Assembly: GCF_022818495.1 (NCBI RefSeq)
Contig: NZ_CP089291.1
Coordinates: forward strand, 2,993,501-3,057,500
Direction: 5' to 3'
Origin: Fodinisporobacter ferrooxydans
Lineage (GTDB): Bacteria; Bacillota; Bacilli; Tumebacillales; MYW30-H2
DNA length: 64,000 nt
The position numbers and the translations under genes are program-made. Position 1 is the stretch's first letter. The number at the start of each line of letters is the position of its first letter. Shown here in pieces: positions 9,621-18,948 of this stretch. Under the pieces are notes generated by a model, which had not been told where the DNA came from, searched no databases, and saw nothing but the letters and a program-made list of their open reading frames with translations.

Positions 9621-12496
9621 CAGGATTCCCTCCCCGCTATAGTTAGATTGGAATGATTGGAATGGCTGAATTCCAGTGTTTCCCGAATCATTCGTTTCTG
9701 TGTCATTTCATGTGCATCTGCAATCCCTTCAGCCGGGCTGGAACGCTCCGGACGACCAAGATAGCGCAATATCGCTCCATCTTTGAGCAACGCCCGGATT
9801 CTCGGCTGCATGTATGCCCATGCACCCATATTTTGCGGTTCTTCTTGCAGCCAAACTACTTCGCGCAAATGTGGATATCGTTTTAGTACTTGCTGAAGTT
9901 CTTGCCCGGGAAATGGATACAGTTGTTCGACCCGGACGATTGCCAGACGGTCTGAGACGGGAGGAGCTGTTTCCAACGTTGCTGCGAGTTCAATCGCAAT
10001 CTTTCCGGTGCAAAGGACCAATCGTTCCACCGCCTCTTTATGTGTTGCTGTCAAAGGCTCATCAAGTACTGTTTGAAAGCTTCCTTCTGCAAACTCGGAC
10101 GGACTTGAAGCTGCTCGAACGTTGCGCAATAAACTTTTTGGCGTCATGATCACAAGCGGCCGCACAGCATGCTGCAAACTTGCCGCTTGCAGCCGTAAAA
10201 GATGAAAATATTGTGCTGCCCGGGTCAGATTGACAACACGCCAGTTGTTTTCAGCCGAAAGCTGCAAAAACCGTTCCAGCCGCGCACTCGAGTGTTCCGG
10301 CCCCTGTCCCTCATAGCCGTGTGGAAGCAATAAAACCAGGCCGGATTGTTCCAGCCACTTGGCATTGCCGGATGACAGAAATTGATCAAACAACACTTGT
10401 CCCGCATTTGCAAAATCACCGAATTGCGCCTCCCAGAGCACCAGTGTATCCGGCGCTTCAATGCTATAGCCATATTCAAAACCGATGACGGCAGCTTCCG
10501 TTAACGGACTGTTATGAACGGCAAACGTTGCCTGCGCTTGTGCGAGTCGTTGTAGTGGAACAAATCGATCGCCTGTTTTCGCATCATGCAATACCACATG
10601 CCGATGGCCAAATGTGCCTCTCTCCGTATCTTGGCCCGCCAAGCGTATCGCTGTGCCATCTGCCAAAATCGTTGCAAACGCAAGCGTTTCAGCCAACGCC
10701 CAGTCAATCTTTCCGCCCTCGGCAAATGCTGCACGACGCTTCTGCAAAACCCGGTCCAACTTTGGATAAACAGTAAAATCGGCCGGATATTCCAATAATG
10801 ACTCGTTGATTTGCTGCAGCGATGCGATCGGCACAGCGGTAGACGGCAAAGTTTGAGGAGATTGACTGTCCTTTGACTGCAAATCGTGAGCTTTTCCTTC
10901 TGCCGTCATCTGATTGTAGGCAGTACGCAGCCGTTCACGTATTTCTTGTTCGATTTGCGTCAATTCTTCTGCCGTAAGGACTCCCGATTTCTCCAATGTT
11001 TGTGCATAAATCGTTCGCACGCTCGGATGTGACGTGATTTTTGCATACAGTTGCGGCTGTGTCATATTGGGATCGTCCATTTCATTGTGACCCCATTTGC
11101 GGTAACCTACGAGATCGATCAAAAAGTCTTTATGAAATGTATTCCGATATGCATGTGCCAGTTCAATTGCTGCCAGACATGCTTCCGGATCATCGGCAGA
11201 TACGTGTACGATTGGAATTTCAAACCCTTTGGCCAAATCGCTTGCATAGCGTGTCGACCTGCTTTCATGCTTTTCTGCCGTAAAACCGATCTGGTTATTT
11301 GCGATGATATGCAGCGTACCTCCAGTATGAAATCCTTCCAGACTTGAAAGATTGAGTGTCTCCGCGACAATTCCCTCGCCCGGAAATGCCGCATCGCCGT
11401 GAATCAATACTGCGATTGCCTTGTCTTGATTTTGTCTGGGATACCCTTTTGCACTGCGATCATCTTGTGCGGCACGTGCAAAGCCCTCGACAACCGGATT
11501 GACGAATTCCAAGTGGCTCGGATTGTTTGCCAATTTCACGCGTGCTTGTACGGTTTTGCCTTCATGCATGGTTTTGCTTGCACCCAAATGATATTTGACA
11601 TCACCTGTCCATCCGTAGTTGATGCCCATGGAACCTTCAGATGGCACCAATTCTTTATTCGGTGCTGTATGAAACTCAGAGAAAATGGCCGCATACGGTT
11701 TTCCAAGTACATGTGCAAGGACATTTAGACGCCCGCGATGGGCCATTCCAATCATGACATGTTTGGCACCGGCTTCGACCGCTGCCTGCACCAATTTATC
11801 CAACATGGGTACGAGTATATCGACACCCTCAATAGAAAACCGCTTTTGGCCGACAAATGTACGGTGAAGAAAGGTCTCAAATTCTTCTACCTGGATCAGC
11901 CGCTTGAGTGTCTTGCGCTGTTCTTCCGGAGAACGGGAATGAAATATTGCTCCTGATTCAACCATTCTCATTAACCTGGCGCGTTCCTCCATATTATGTA
12001 CATGTCCAAATTCGTAAGCCAGTGTACCCGTATAAACTTGCCGCAAGCGAATGATCGCTTCCCGCGCAGTCCGAATTTCTTTCGGCGCATCTGGCCAGAT
12101 ACTTTGCGCCGGTATCGCGTCCAAATTATTCTCTGTCAGCTGGTATGTCGAAAGTTTCAGCAATGCCACTGCTGCGGGTTGTTCCACAAGCGGATTGATC
12201 CGGGCTTCCAAATGCCCGTACTCGCGAATGTTGCGCGCCAACCGCTGGGCCGCAACAATTCGTGTGACTTCGTTTTCCGAAATCGCAATTCTTTGCTTGT
12301 CTGCTGTTCCCATATCCAATTGTTGGTACTCTTGTTGCACTGGAGGTGCTTCCCATTGTTCAAAAAATTTTTTTGTTGCAGCGTCAACTGAATTCGGGTC
12401 TGACAAATATCGTTCATACAGTTCGATCGCATAACCCAAGTTCGGACCGTAGAAATCTCGCCAAGAAATAAGACCTGCGATGGTGGTGTCATCCAT
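9617..12496 (-). CDS. odhA: 2-oxoglutarate dehydrogenase E1 component
   Basis: Thiamine-diphosphate-dependent E1 that decarboxylates 2-oxoglutarate. About 959 residues from the ATG beginning MDDTTIAG, which has GAGGGA eight bases ahead; an in-frame ATG 11 codons upstream lacks a site. Visible marks are the N-terminal E2-binding segment ([20 protein letters not shown]), the [18 protein letters not shown] region, the [18 protein letters not shown] ThDP site, and the C-terminal transketolase-like half with [12 protein letters not shown]. Co-transcribed with odhB. No ThDP riboswitch is seen upstream. Confidence 0.97.
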   Translation of the reverse strand: MDDTTIAGLISWRDFYGPNLGYAIELYERYLSDPNSVDAATKKFFEQWEAPPVQQEYQQLDMGTADKQRIAISENEVTRIVAAQRLARNIREYGHLEARINPLVEQPAAVALLKLSTYQLTENNLDAIPAQSIWPDAPKEIRTAREAIIRLRQVYTGTLAYEFGHVHNMEERARLMRMVESGAIFHSRSPEEQRKTLKRLIQVEEFETFLHRTFVGQKRFSIEGVDILVPMLDKLVQAAVEAGAKHVMIGMAHRGRLNVLAHVLGKPYAAIFSEFHTAPNKELVPSEGSMGINYGWTGDVKYHLGASKTMHEGKTVQARVKLANNPSHLEFVNPVVEGFARAAQDDRSAKGYPRQNQDKAIAVLIHGDAAFPGEGIVAETLNLSSLEGFHTGGTLHIIANNQIGFTAEKHESRSTRYASDLAKGFEIPIVHVSADDPEACLAAIELAHAYRNTFHKDFLIDLVGYRKWGHNEMDDPNMTQPQLYAKITSHPSVRTIYAQTLEKSGVLTAEELTQIEQEIRERLRTAYNQMTAEGKAHDLQSKDSQSPQTLPSTAVPIASLQQINESLLEYPADFTVYPKLDRVLQKRRAAFAEGGKIDWALAETLAFATILADGTAIRLAGQDTERGTFGHRHVVLHDAKTGDRFVPLQRLAQAQATFAVHNSPLTEAAVIGFEYGYSIEAPDTLVLWEAQFGDFANAGQVLFDQFLSSGNAKWLEQSGLVLLLPHGYEGQGPEHSSARLERFLQLSAENNWRVVNLTRAAQYFHLLRLQAASLQHAVRPLVIMTPKSLLRNVRAASSPSEFAEGSFQTVLDEPLTATHKEAVERLVLCTGKIAIELAATLETAPPVSDRLAIVRVEQLYPFPGQELQQVLKRYPHLREVVWLQEEPQNMGAWAYMQPRIRALLKDGAILRYLGRPERSSPAEGIADAHEMTQKRMIRETLEFSHSNHSNLTIAGRESW

Positions 12497-12714
12497 TCTG
12501 TCTTCCCTCACTTTCTGAAGAAATTTCATTCCATTTCAAATGTTCCCAGTTATGGAGAGATACACGCGCATGTAGTTTACCGCCATGGAGGATGTGGTAT
12601 ACCTGTCGTCTAATAGATTATGCCAATCATTTCAATCTATGCGACAATAGAAAAAATGCTGTCGCGCTCGCGTGTTACCCGTTTTATTACGAAAGCAAGC
12701 AAATAAAAAAGTGC

Positions 12715-12743
12715 TTGCATATTTGTAAGCGATAACATATTAT
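12715..12743 (+). promoter_or_regulatory. Promoter of the sulfosugar operon with an embedded perfect cre box
   Basis: TTGCAT (12715-12720), a 17-bp spacer, then TATTAT (12738-12743). The 14-mer at 12724-12737, TGTAAGCGATAACA, matches every defined position of the CcpA cre consensus TGWAANCGNTNWCA and fills the spacer, so bound CcpA would block RNA polymerase. This lies in the 331-bp gap between odhA and the binding-protein gene. A further inverted repeat, ATGTTT-AATA-AAACAT at 12763-12778 just past the start region, could be a second operator. Confidence 0.75.
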
Positions 12744-12827
12744 TAAATAACAAAAGGTAGTGATGTTTAATAAAACATAATGATGAAATTGGTATTAAAC
12801 TATGAATTTTGAAGGGGGATAAACTTT

Positions 12828-14096
12828 ATGAAAAAATTAATGAAAACGCTTGCTGTTTTTTCTGCGGTTGGTAGTTTATTAGTAACGGGATGCGGAGGTA
12901 GTGGAGCTTCCTCAAATGCCAATGGGGGAAATGGGAAAGAAGTAACGTTAACATTTTTACATTGGCGGGGGGAAGATGTTCCAACCTTCAAAAAAATTAT
13001 CAGTGAATTTCATAAAAAATATCCAAACATCAATGTTCAAATGCAAGTACTTCCGTCCAATCAATATATCGCGCAAGCTCAGGCGAATTTAACTGGAAAT
13101 CACGGAGCTGATATATTTACTTCATTTCCCGGATCTGAGTTTTCGGCGATCAATAAAGCCGGTTTGTATGAAGATTTGAGCAGTCAACCGTTCCTTTCCA
13201 ATTTTAATTCCGATCTTATTAAATCAGGACAAAAAGATGGCAAACAGTTTGCGATCCCGTACCAGGTTGTATTCAATATGCCTGTTTACAATAAGGATCT
13301 ATTCAAAAAGTTAAATATTGAACCGCCAACAGATTGGAACGGATTCCTGAAGGCTTGTCAAACATTGAAAGATCATGGATATACTCCGATTGTGTTTGCC
13401 GGAAAAGTAAGTGCAGGCCAGTTTTATAATGATATCGTCATGAACAATGTCACAGATCCAAATGTCTTTACAGGACTGTTAACGGGGAAATCCAAACTTA
13501 CAGATCCCGATTTTTTAAAGAGTTTTGAACAAATGGGGGAATTGGCGCAAAAAGGGTATTTTCAAACGGGAGCTTTGGGTACATCTCAAGATGCTGCAAC
13601 GGCAATTTTTGCCGAAGGTAAAGCGGGGATGCTTGCACTTGGATCCTATCAAATCACCCCGGTCAATAAAGACAACAACAATGGGTTCAAAATGGGATTG
13701 TTGGCGCCGATTACGACCGCTTCTGCAACGGACGCGAAATATCAAGGTGTTGATACTACAACATTCATGTTGGGTGTAAACGCAAAATCACCGCATAAGA
13801 AGGAAGCGGAAGAATTTTTGCAATTTTTATCACAACCGGATATTGCGGCGCAATATGCGAATGAAACGTCGCAAATGGTGACTGTAAAAGATGTGAAATA
13901 TACGGTTCCCGCATTACAGGAGATGGAGCCGCTGCTGAAAAAGCCGTTGCGATTCCAACCTATGTATACTCTCACCAATCAGCAAGTTGTAGATGATGTT
14001 ACAAATGTAGTGGAAGATGTAATTTCCGGTAAGGATCCGAAAGTAGCTGCGAAAAAAGGCCAAGACGCGATTAATCAGGCACTTAGCCTCAAATAA
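12828..14096 (+). CDS. ABC sugar importer substrate-binding lipoprotein
   Basis: Extracellular family-1 (CUT1) solute-binding protein, 422 residues. Signal sequence with lipobox LVTGC (Cys about residue 22), a short Gly/Ser/Asn linker, then the binding domain beginning EVTLTFLHWRGED. A GAAGGGGG site lies ahead of the ATG. It is the first gene of the transporter unit that leads into the sulfoquinovosidase gene, so the ligand is probably sulfoquinovose, its glycerol glycoside or a related glycoside. This is a context inference; binding residues were not compared. Confidence 0.85.
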   Translation: MKKLMKTLAVFSAVGSLLVTGCGGSGASSNANGGNGKEVTLTFLHWRGEDVPTFKKIISEFHKKYPNINVQMQVLPSNQYIAQAQANLTGNHGADIFTSFPGSEFSAINKAGLYEDLSSQPFLSNFNSDLIKSGQKDGKQFAIPYQVVFNMPVYNKDLFKKLNIEPPTDWNGFLKACQTLKDHGYTPIVFAGKVSAGQFYNDIVMNNVTDPNVFTGLLTGKSKLTDPDFLKSFEQMGELAQKGYFQTGALGTSQDAATAIFAEGKAGMLALGSYQITPVNKDNNNGFKMGLLAPITTASATDAKYQGVDTTTFMLGVNAKSPHKKEAEEFLQFLSQPDIAAQYANETSQMVTVKDVKYTVPALQEMEPLLKKPLRFQPMYTLTNQQVVDDVTNVVEDVISGKDPKVAAKKGQDAINQALSLK

Positions 14097-14210
14097 AAAT
14101 TTTGACGAAAGTTTGCGTAGAATTCTTTCTTGAATGGCAGAAGACTTTTTTAAAAAAGTCGGTCTCTTCATTACGATATTCGCATTGTATGCATGAACGG
14201 AGGTATATGT

Positions 14211-15182
14211 GTGCGTACAAAAAAATCAATCTATTTGTTTCTTGTTCCTGGAGGACTATTATTTTTAATCTTCTTTGTAGTCCCTACTCTTTACGGATTG
14301 TCCCTTAGTTTTACGAATTGGGATGGTTTATCAAGCAAGGTGCCGTTTGCAGGGTTTTCAAACTATACGCATCTTTTTACAGATGACACGATGTTTCATG
14401 GTGCGGTTGGTAATACGTTGAAGTTTGTGGTTATGGTCGTGATTTTACAATCGTTCTTTTCGTTACTATTCGCAATCTTTCTATTGCGAAACACAAAAAC
14501 AAATATTTTCTTGCGGACACTCTACTTTTTTCCAACAATTCTGGCTTCCGTTTCGGTTGCCTTTATATGGACATTTATTTACGACCCGAATATAGGCATT
14601 CTAAATACTTTGTTGAAAGATTTTGGACTGTCGTCGTTACAACATTCCTGGCTGGGCGACCCGCATATCGCCATTTATTGTCTCGGAATTGTAGAGATTT
14701 GGGCACATACCGGACAATTGTTAATTATTTATCTGGCTGGATTGCAGCAAATCCCCGTTGAATTGTATGAGGTTGCGAAAATCGAAGGTGCGACGCGCTG
14801 GCAAACGTTTAGAAAAGTGACATGGCCGTTGCTTACGCCCGCAACAACCATGGTTGTCGCATACACAACGATACAGTCATTCCGTGCATTCGATCTGGTC
14901 TACGCAATGACAGATGGAGGACCCAATAACTCGACTGAGATATTGGCAACCTATATCTATCATCAGGCTTTTCAATATAATCACGTAGGGTATGCATCGG
15001 CAGTTTCGATGGTCTTTATGATCGTGATTGCAATTATTACGATGCTGCAGTTTGGTATTTTGCGCCTCCAGTCGGGAAGCAGGGAGAAAAAAAGTTCAAA
15101 AAAAAAAGCAAGATCAACTTCAGCGAATCCAACGGCTAATCCAAAAGATCTTGAGTATGTTTCGGGAGGGGGAACAGCATGA
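14211..15182 (+). CDS. ABC sugar importer permease (MalF/UgpA type)
   Basis: Inner-membrane permease with six predicted helices, 323 residues, carrying the ATPase-contact EAA loop EVAKIEGATRWQTFRKV. The GTG at 14211 is chosen because GGAGGT sits about seven bases ahead; the ATG six codons upstream overlaps that site. The C-terminus is unusually basic (a KKSSKKKARS stretch) and extended. It overlaps the next permease gene by four bases (ATGA). No ATPase gene is in the cluster, as is usual for Firmicutes importers that share MsmX. Confidence 0.9.
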   Translation: MRTKKSIYLFLVPGGLLFLIFFVVPTLYGLSLSFTNWDGLSSKVPFAGFSNYTHLFTDDTMFHGAVGNTLKFVVMVVILQSFFSLLFAIFLLRNTKTNIFLRTLYFFPTILASVSVAFIWTFIYDPNIGILNTLLKDFGLSSLQHSWLGDPHIAIYCLGIVEIWAHTGQLLIIYLAGLQQIPVELYEVAKIEGATRWQTFRKVTWPLLTPATTMVVAYTTIQSFRAFDLVYAMTDGGPNNSTEILATYIYHQAFQYNHVGYASAVSMVFMIVIAIITMLQFGILRLQSGSREKKSSKKKARSTSANPTANPKDLEYVSGGGTA

Positions 15183-15988
15183 AGTTCATTCGGGGACCGC
15201 TGGTTTGGCTATACGCTTTGCTGATTTTGGTGCCTGTCTTGGTTGTTGTAGAGAGCAGCTTTAAGTCGCTTAGCGATCTCTATCACAATCCATTATTGCC
15301 ATCAAAAAATCTTACGATAGGGCCATACAGCACTTTGCTATCGCAAGAACCCATTTCTCAATATTTTTTGAACAGCTTTGAAGTGACTGCAATTTCATTG
15401 GTGATGGTGCTCATATTCGGCAGCATGATTTCCTACGCAATTCTCAGGCTTCCAAAGATTCCGGCGTTTATTCTATATGGAATTTTCTCCATTGGCATGA
15501 TGATTCCGACGCAGGTCAATATGATTCCTGTTTACCTTGAGCTGTCACACTTTAATATGGTGGACACACTTTATGGTTTGATTTTGGTTGAAACAGCTTT
15601 TCTCCTTCCAATTGCCGTATTTATTATCGGTGGCTTTATGCGCTCGCTTTCAAAAGAACTCATTGAAGCAGCAACTGTCGATGGGGCGAATGAATGGCAT
15701 ATATTTTGGAAAATTGCAGTTCCACTTTCCACACCGTCGATAGCAAGTACGGCGATCTTTGGTGGAGTGATTCTTTGGAATGACCTGCTATTCCCGTTAT
15801 TGCTGATTAAATCAAACGCAAATCAAACATTGCCATTGGCATTGTTAAGCTTTACCGGGCAATATCAAACGAACTATCCGGTTATCTTTGCAGGTGTACT
15901 CTTGGCAAGTATTCCTCTTGTCGTGTTGTATGTATTTTTACAGAAATATTTTATTGCCGGGATGACTGCAGGAGCGGTAAAAGGGTAA
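15179..15988 (+). CDS. ABC sugar importer permease (MalG/UgpE type)
   Basis: Second permease of the importer, 269 residues, six predicted helices, EAA loop EAATVDGANEWHIFWKI. Translationally coupled to the upstream permease. Together with the lipoprotein it makes a complete CUT1 importer apart from the ATPase. Confidence 0.9.
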   Translation: MKFIRGPLVWLYALLILVPVLVVVESSFKSLSDLYHNPLLPSKNLTIGPYSTLLSQEPISQYFLNSFEVTAISLVMVLIFGSMISYAILRLPKIPAFILYGIFSIGMMIPTQVNMIPVYLELSHFNMVDTLYGLILVETAFLLPIAVFIIGGFMRSLSKELIEAATVDGANEWHIFWKIAVPLSTPSIASTAIFGGVILWNDLLFPLLLIKSNANQTLPLALLSFTGQYQTNYPVIFAGVLLASIPLVVLYVFLQKYFIAGMTAGAVKG

Positions 15989-16053
15989 GGAAACCGCGGG
16001 CTGCGTGAATCGATAGTACTATTACTCCGATCTTTCTATAGGTGGTATCCAAA

Positions 16054-16728
16054 ATGTCAATATTTGAAATGATTAAAGGTTTGAATAAACATGTAAATAT
16101 ATTTCATATTTCTGACCAAGCTTTTACTCCTTATGGAAAAAAGATTACAAATTATGATTTCACTGAAATGATCCATTATATGGAGGAAACCGAAATTCCT
16201 GCAGCGGAAAACATATATGTTCCATCTGTGGAACATATGGAAAAAATCGTTGTTGCACAAATGGTTCAAAAGAATCACTATGGCGATATGGAAATTCAGG
16301 TAGGATATTGCAACGGCAGAAATTCGCATCTGAATGGTCTTGAATATCATAAAGGCAGCGAAATTAACGTTGCTGCAACTGATATGGTTTTGCTTTTAGG
16401 GAACGTTCAGGAAATTAAAAAAAATAGATACGATGTGAAAAAAATCGAGGGTTTTTTTGTGCCAATGGGTTCTGCCATTGAGTTGTATCAAACAACATTA
16501 CATTTTGCACCTTGTAAAGTACTGGATAGCGGTTTCAAATGTATAGTTATCCTGCCTAGAGGCACAAATACTCCATTGGATAAACCGATTCAAAAGCTAA
16601 CCGAAGAAGATGAGTTGTTGTTTATGAGAAATAAATGGTTGTTGGCTCATCCGGAACGTAAACCATTAGTGGAAAAGGGAGCCTATCCGGGTATTACCGG
16701 AGAAAATATCGAGATACATTTTTCATAA
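16054..16728 (+). CDS. DUF4867 protein, probable sulfoquinovose isomerase
   Basis: A 224-residue cytoplasmic protein recognisable as DUF4867 (conserved block VQVGYCNGRNSHLNGLEYHKG region, then EINVAATDMVLLLG and LHFAPCKV). To my recollection the sulfoquinovose isomerases of Firmicutes sulfoglycolysis clusters (SqvD/SftI) belong to this family and convert sulfoquinovose to 6-deoxy-6-sulfofructose. The position between the importer and the sulfoquinovosidase gene fits. The ATG at 16054 has TAGGTGG eight bases ahead; an in-frame GTG at 16042 overlaps that site. A fucose-isomerase-like protein is encoded 2.2 kb downstream, so the same step may have two candidates. Confidence 0.65.
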   Translation: MSIFEMIKGLNKHVNIFHISDQAFTPYGKKITNYDFTEMIHYMEETEIPAAENIYVPSVEHMEKIVVAQMVQKNHYGDMEIQVGYCNGRNSHLNGLEYHKGSEINVAATDMVLLLGNVQEIKKNRYDVKKIEGFFVPMGSAIELYQTTLHFAPCKVLDSGFKCIVILPRGTNTPLDKPIQKLTEEDELLFMRNKWLLAHPERKPLVEKGAYPGITGENIEIHFS

Positions 16729-16775
16729 ACTTCTAGAAAAGTCGAATCGATTGCATTTAGAAACGAGGGATTAAC

Positions 16776-18815
16776 ATGTCTATATTTGCAAAAACAACGA
16801 ACACTTTTGCCTTAAAAAGCCTGGCAGATGGCTTCGAAATCGCTTTAAACGGCATGCCGATACTGCGGCACACGATGGATCAGCCGATGGTGTTTGTCGG
16901 GATTGGTGCAGAAACGATCAACATGCATCGCGGCAACTTTGACATTCAAGACTATCTGATCGAAAGAGTTGCGCTCCGCTATGCAAAAATCGATGAAAAT
17001 GGAGATTCGTATGTGGTCCGTTTATCCAAGTACGCGGAAAGTGAACCCTCTATTGTTTTTTCGATAAAGGAAGAAAACAAAAGGTTAAAGTTAGAATTGA
17101 TACAATCAGACGAAACGATCAACCGTTTTTGGTTCAGAGTAACTGCAGATCAAAACGAAAAAGTATATGGCTGTGGTGAACAATTGTCCTATTTTAACTT
17201 GCGGGGAAAACATTTTCCGCTATGGACATCTGAGCCGGGAGTCGGGCGTAACAAAAAGACGTATGTGACCTGGCAAGCGGATGTAAACGATCACGCCGGC
17301 GGTGATTATTATACTACGAATTTTCCGCTTCCCACTTACGTTTCAAGTAAAAAGTATTATTGCCACGTGGATACAACAGCATATGCCGATTTTGATTTTC
17401 GAAATGATGAATTCCATGAACTTCAGGTCTGGGATGTTCCTCAATCGATCGTGTTTGAAGCCGCTGATTCCTTTTTGGAATTGGTCGAGAAAATCACCGA
17501 ACGTTTTGGAAGACAGCCGGAATTGCCGGAGTGGACGTATAACGGTATCTGGTTAGGCATACAGGGAGGTACTGATGTTGTAGAAGAAAAACTGCAGCGG
17601 GCACTTGATAAAGGCGTGAAAGTCGGGGGAGTATGGTGCCAGGATTGGCAAGGAAAGCGTATTACGTCGTTTGGAAAACGATTGATGTGGAATTGGAAAT
17701 GGAACCCTGAAGAATATCCGAATCTTGACCAGAAAATGAAAGAGTGGAAGGAAAAGGGGATTCGCTTTCTTGGGTACATCAATCCATATGTGGCTATTGA
17801 AGGTGATCTATATAAAACAGCCAGCGAGAAAGGATACCTGGCTTTAAATAAACAAGGTGAAGATTATCTTGTTGATTTCGGCGAATTTTATTGCGGGGTT
17901 GTTGACTTTACGAATCCGGAAGCGTGTAAATGGTATAAATCCGTTATTAAAAATAATCTCATTGATTTCGGGTTGGATGGATGGATGGCCGATTTTGGAG
18001 AATATCTGCCGACAGATGTCGTTTTAAAAAGTGGTGCATCCGCAAAAATCATGCATAATGCTTGGCCGGTGCTGTGGGCGAAAATGAATTACGAAGCCGT
18101 CCGGGAAGCCGGAAAACTGGGAGAAGTCGTTTATTTTATGCGTGCGGGATTTACCGGAACGCAAAAATATTGCACCCTTTTATGGGCCGGAGACCAAAGT
18201 GTGGATTGGAGCTTGGATGATGGATTGGCATCTGTGATTCCGGCAGCCTTATCCAGTGGAATCATTGGTTGCGGATTGCATCATAGTGATATAGGCGGAT
18301 ATACAAGTCTGCATGGCAATAAACGTACAAAAGAATTGTTTATGAGATGGGCAGAAATGAGTACGTTTACACCGGTGATGCGAACACATGAAGGCAATCG
18401 TCCGTACGACTGCTTCCAGTTCGATAGTGATGATGAAACATTGGAACATTTGGCGCGAATGACGAATATTTACGTTGCTTTAGCTCCTTACACAAAACAC
18501 CTGGTAAAAATAAATGCAGAGAAAGGGATTCCTGTTCAGAGACCTTTGTTTATGCATTACGAAAACGACGAAGAGGCATATAAACTACAGTATCAGTATT
18601 TATACGGCCGTGATTTGCTTGTAGCACCAGTACATCAAGAAAGCCAGCAGACATGGAACGTATATTTGCCGGAGGATCAATGGATCCATTTGTGGACTGG
18701 ACAAAAATATAAGGGCGGATATTCTGAGGTCGATGTTCCACTAGGGTATCCAGCCGTATTTTATCGAGAGGATTCGGATTTTGTTGAGTTATTTCGGGAA
18801 ATTTCAAATTTATAG
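16776..18815 (+). CDS. GH31 sulfoquinovosidase (YihQ family)
   Basis: Retaining alpha-glycosidase that releases sulfoquinovose from its glycerol glycoside and related sulfolipid fragments. The 679-residue protein aligns end to end with E. coli YihQ. Visible active-site residues, each one position after the YihQ number, are nucleophile Asp406 (MADFGEY) and acid/base Asp473 (WAGDQS). The sulfonate-binding set is Gln289, Arg302, Trp305 (QDWQGKR, GKRLMWNW) and Tyr509 (HSDIGGYT). These residues separate sulfoquinovosidases from ordinary GH31 alpha-glucosidases. No signal peptide, so it acts in the cytoplasm after import. Confidence 0.93.
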   Translation: MSIFAKTTNTFALKSLADGFEIALNGMPILRHTMDQPMVFVGIGAETINMHRGNFDIQDYLIERVALRYAKIDENGDSYVVRLSKYAESEPSIVFSIKEENKRLKLELIQSDETINRFWFRVTADQNEKVYGCGEQLSYFNLRGKHFPLWTSEPGVGRNKKTYVTWQADVNDHAGGDYYTTNFPLPTYVSSKKYYCHVDTTAYADFDFRNDEFHELQVWDVPQSIVFEAADSFLELVEKITERFGRQPELPEWTYNGIWLGIQGGTDVVEEKLQRALDKGVKVGGVWCQDWQGKRITSFGKRLMWNWKWNPEEYPNLDQKMKEWKEKGIRFLGYINPYVAIEGDLYKTASEKGYLALNKQGEDYLVDFGEFYCGVVDFTNPEACKWYKSVIKNNLIDFGLDGWMADFGEYLPTDVVLKSGASAKIMHNAWPVLWAKMNYEAVREAGKLGEVVYFMRAGFTGTQKYCTLLWAGDQSVDWSLDDGLASVIPAALSSGIIGCGLHHSDIGGYTSLHGNKRTKELFMRWAEMSTFTPVMRTHEGNRPYDCFQFDSDDETLEHLARMTNIYVALAPYTKHLVKINAEKGIPVQRPLFMHYENDEEAYKLQYQYLYGRDLLVAPVHQESQQTWNVYLPEDQWIHLWTGQKYKGGYSEVDVPLGYPAVFYREDSDFVELFREISNL

Positions 18816-18867
18816 AAGCACAGTGAAGTTGTAAATGTAAAATTCCAGCCTAAAAGGTAATAATGTA

Positions 18868-18896
18868 TTTAAAAAGATAGCTATCTTTGATAGAAT
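18868..18896 (+). promoter_or_regulatory. Internal promoter with a palindromic operator in its spacer
   Basis: TTTAAA (18868-18873), 17-bp spacer, TAGAAT (18891-18896). The spacer region is a perfect 16-bp palindrome, AAAGATAGCTATCTTT (18873-18888). It lies in the 133-bp gap between the sulfoquinovosidase gene and the next operon, which contains its own GntR regulator, so it is the best candidate operator for that regulator. Confidence 0.5.
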
Positions 18897-18948
18897 AGAA
18901 TTATAAAATAACGGCGCTTTTCATCGAATGTAGAGGGTGTGTTGCTAT

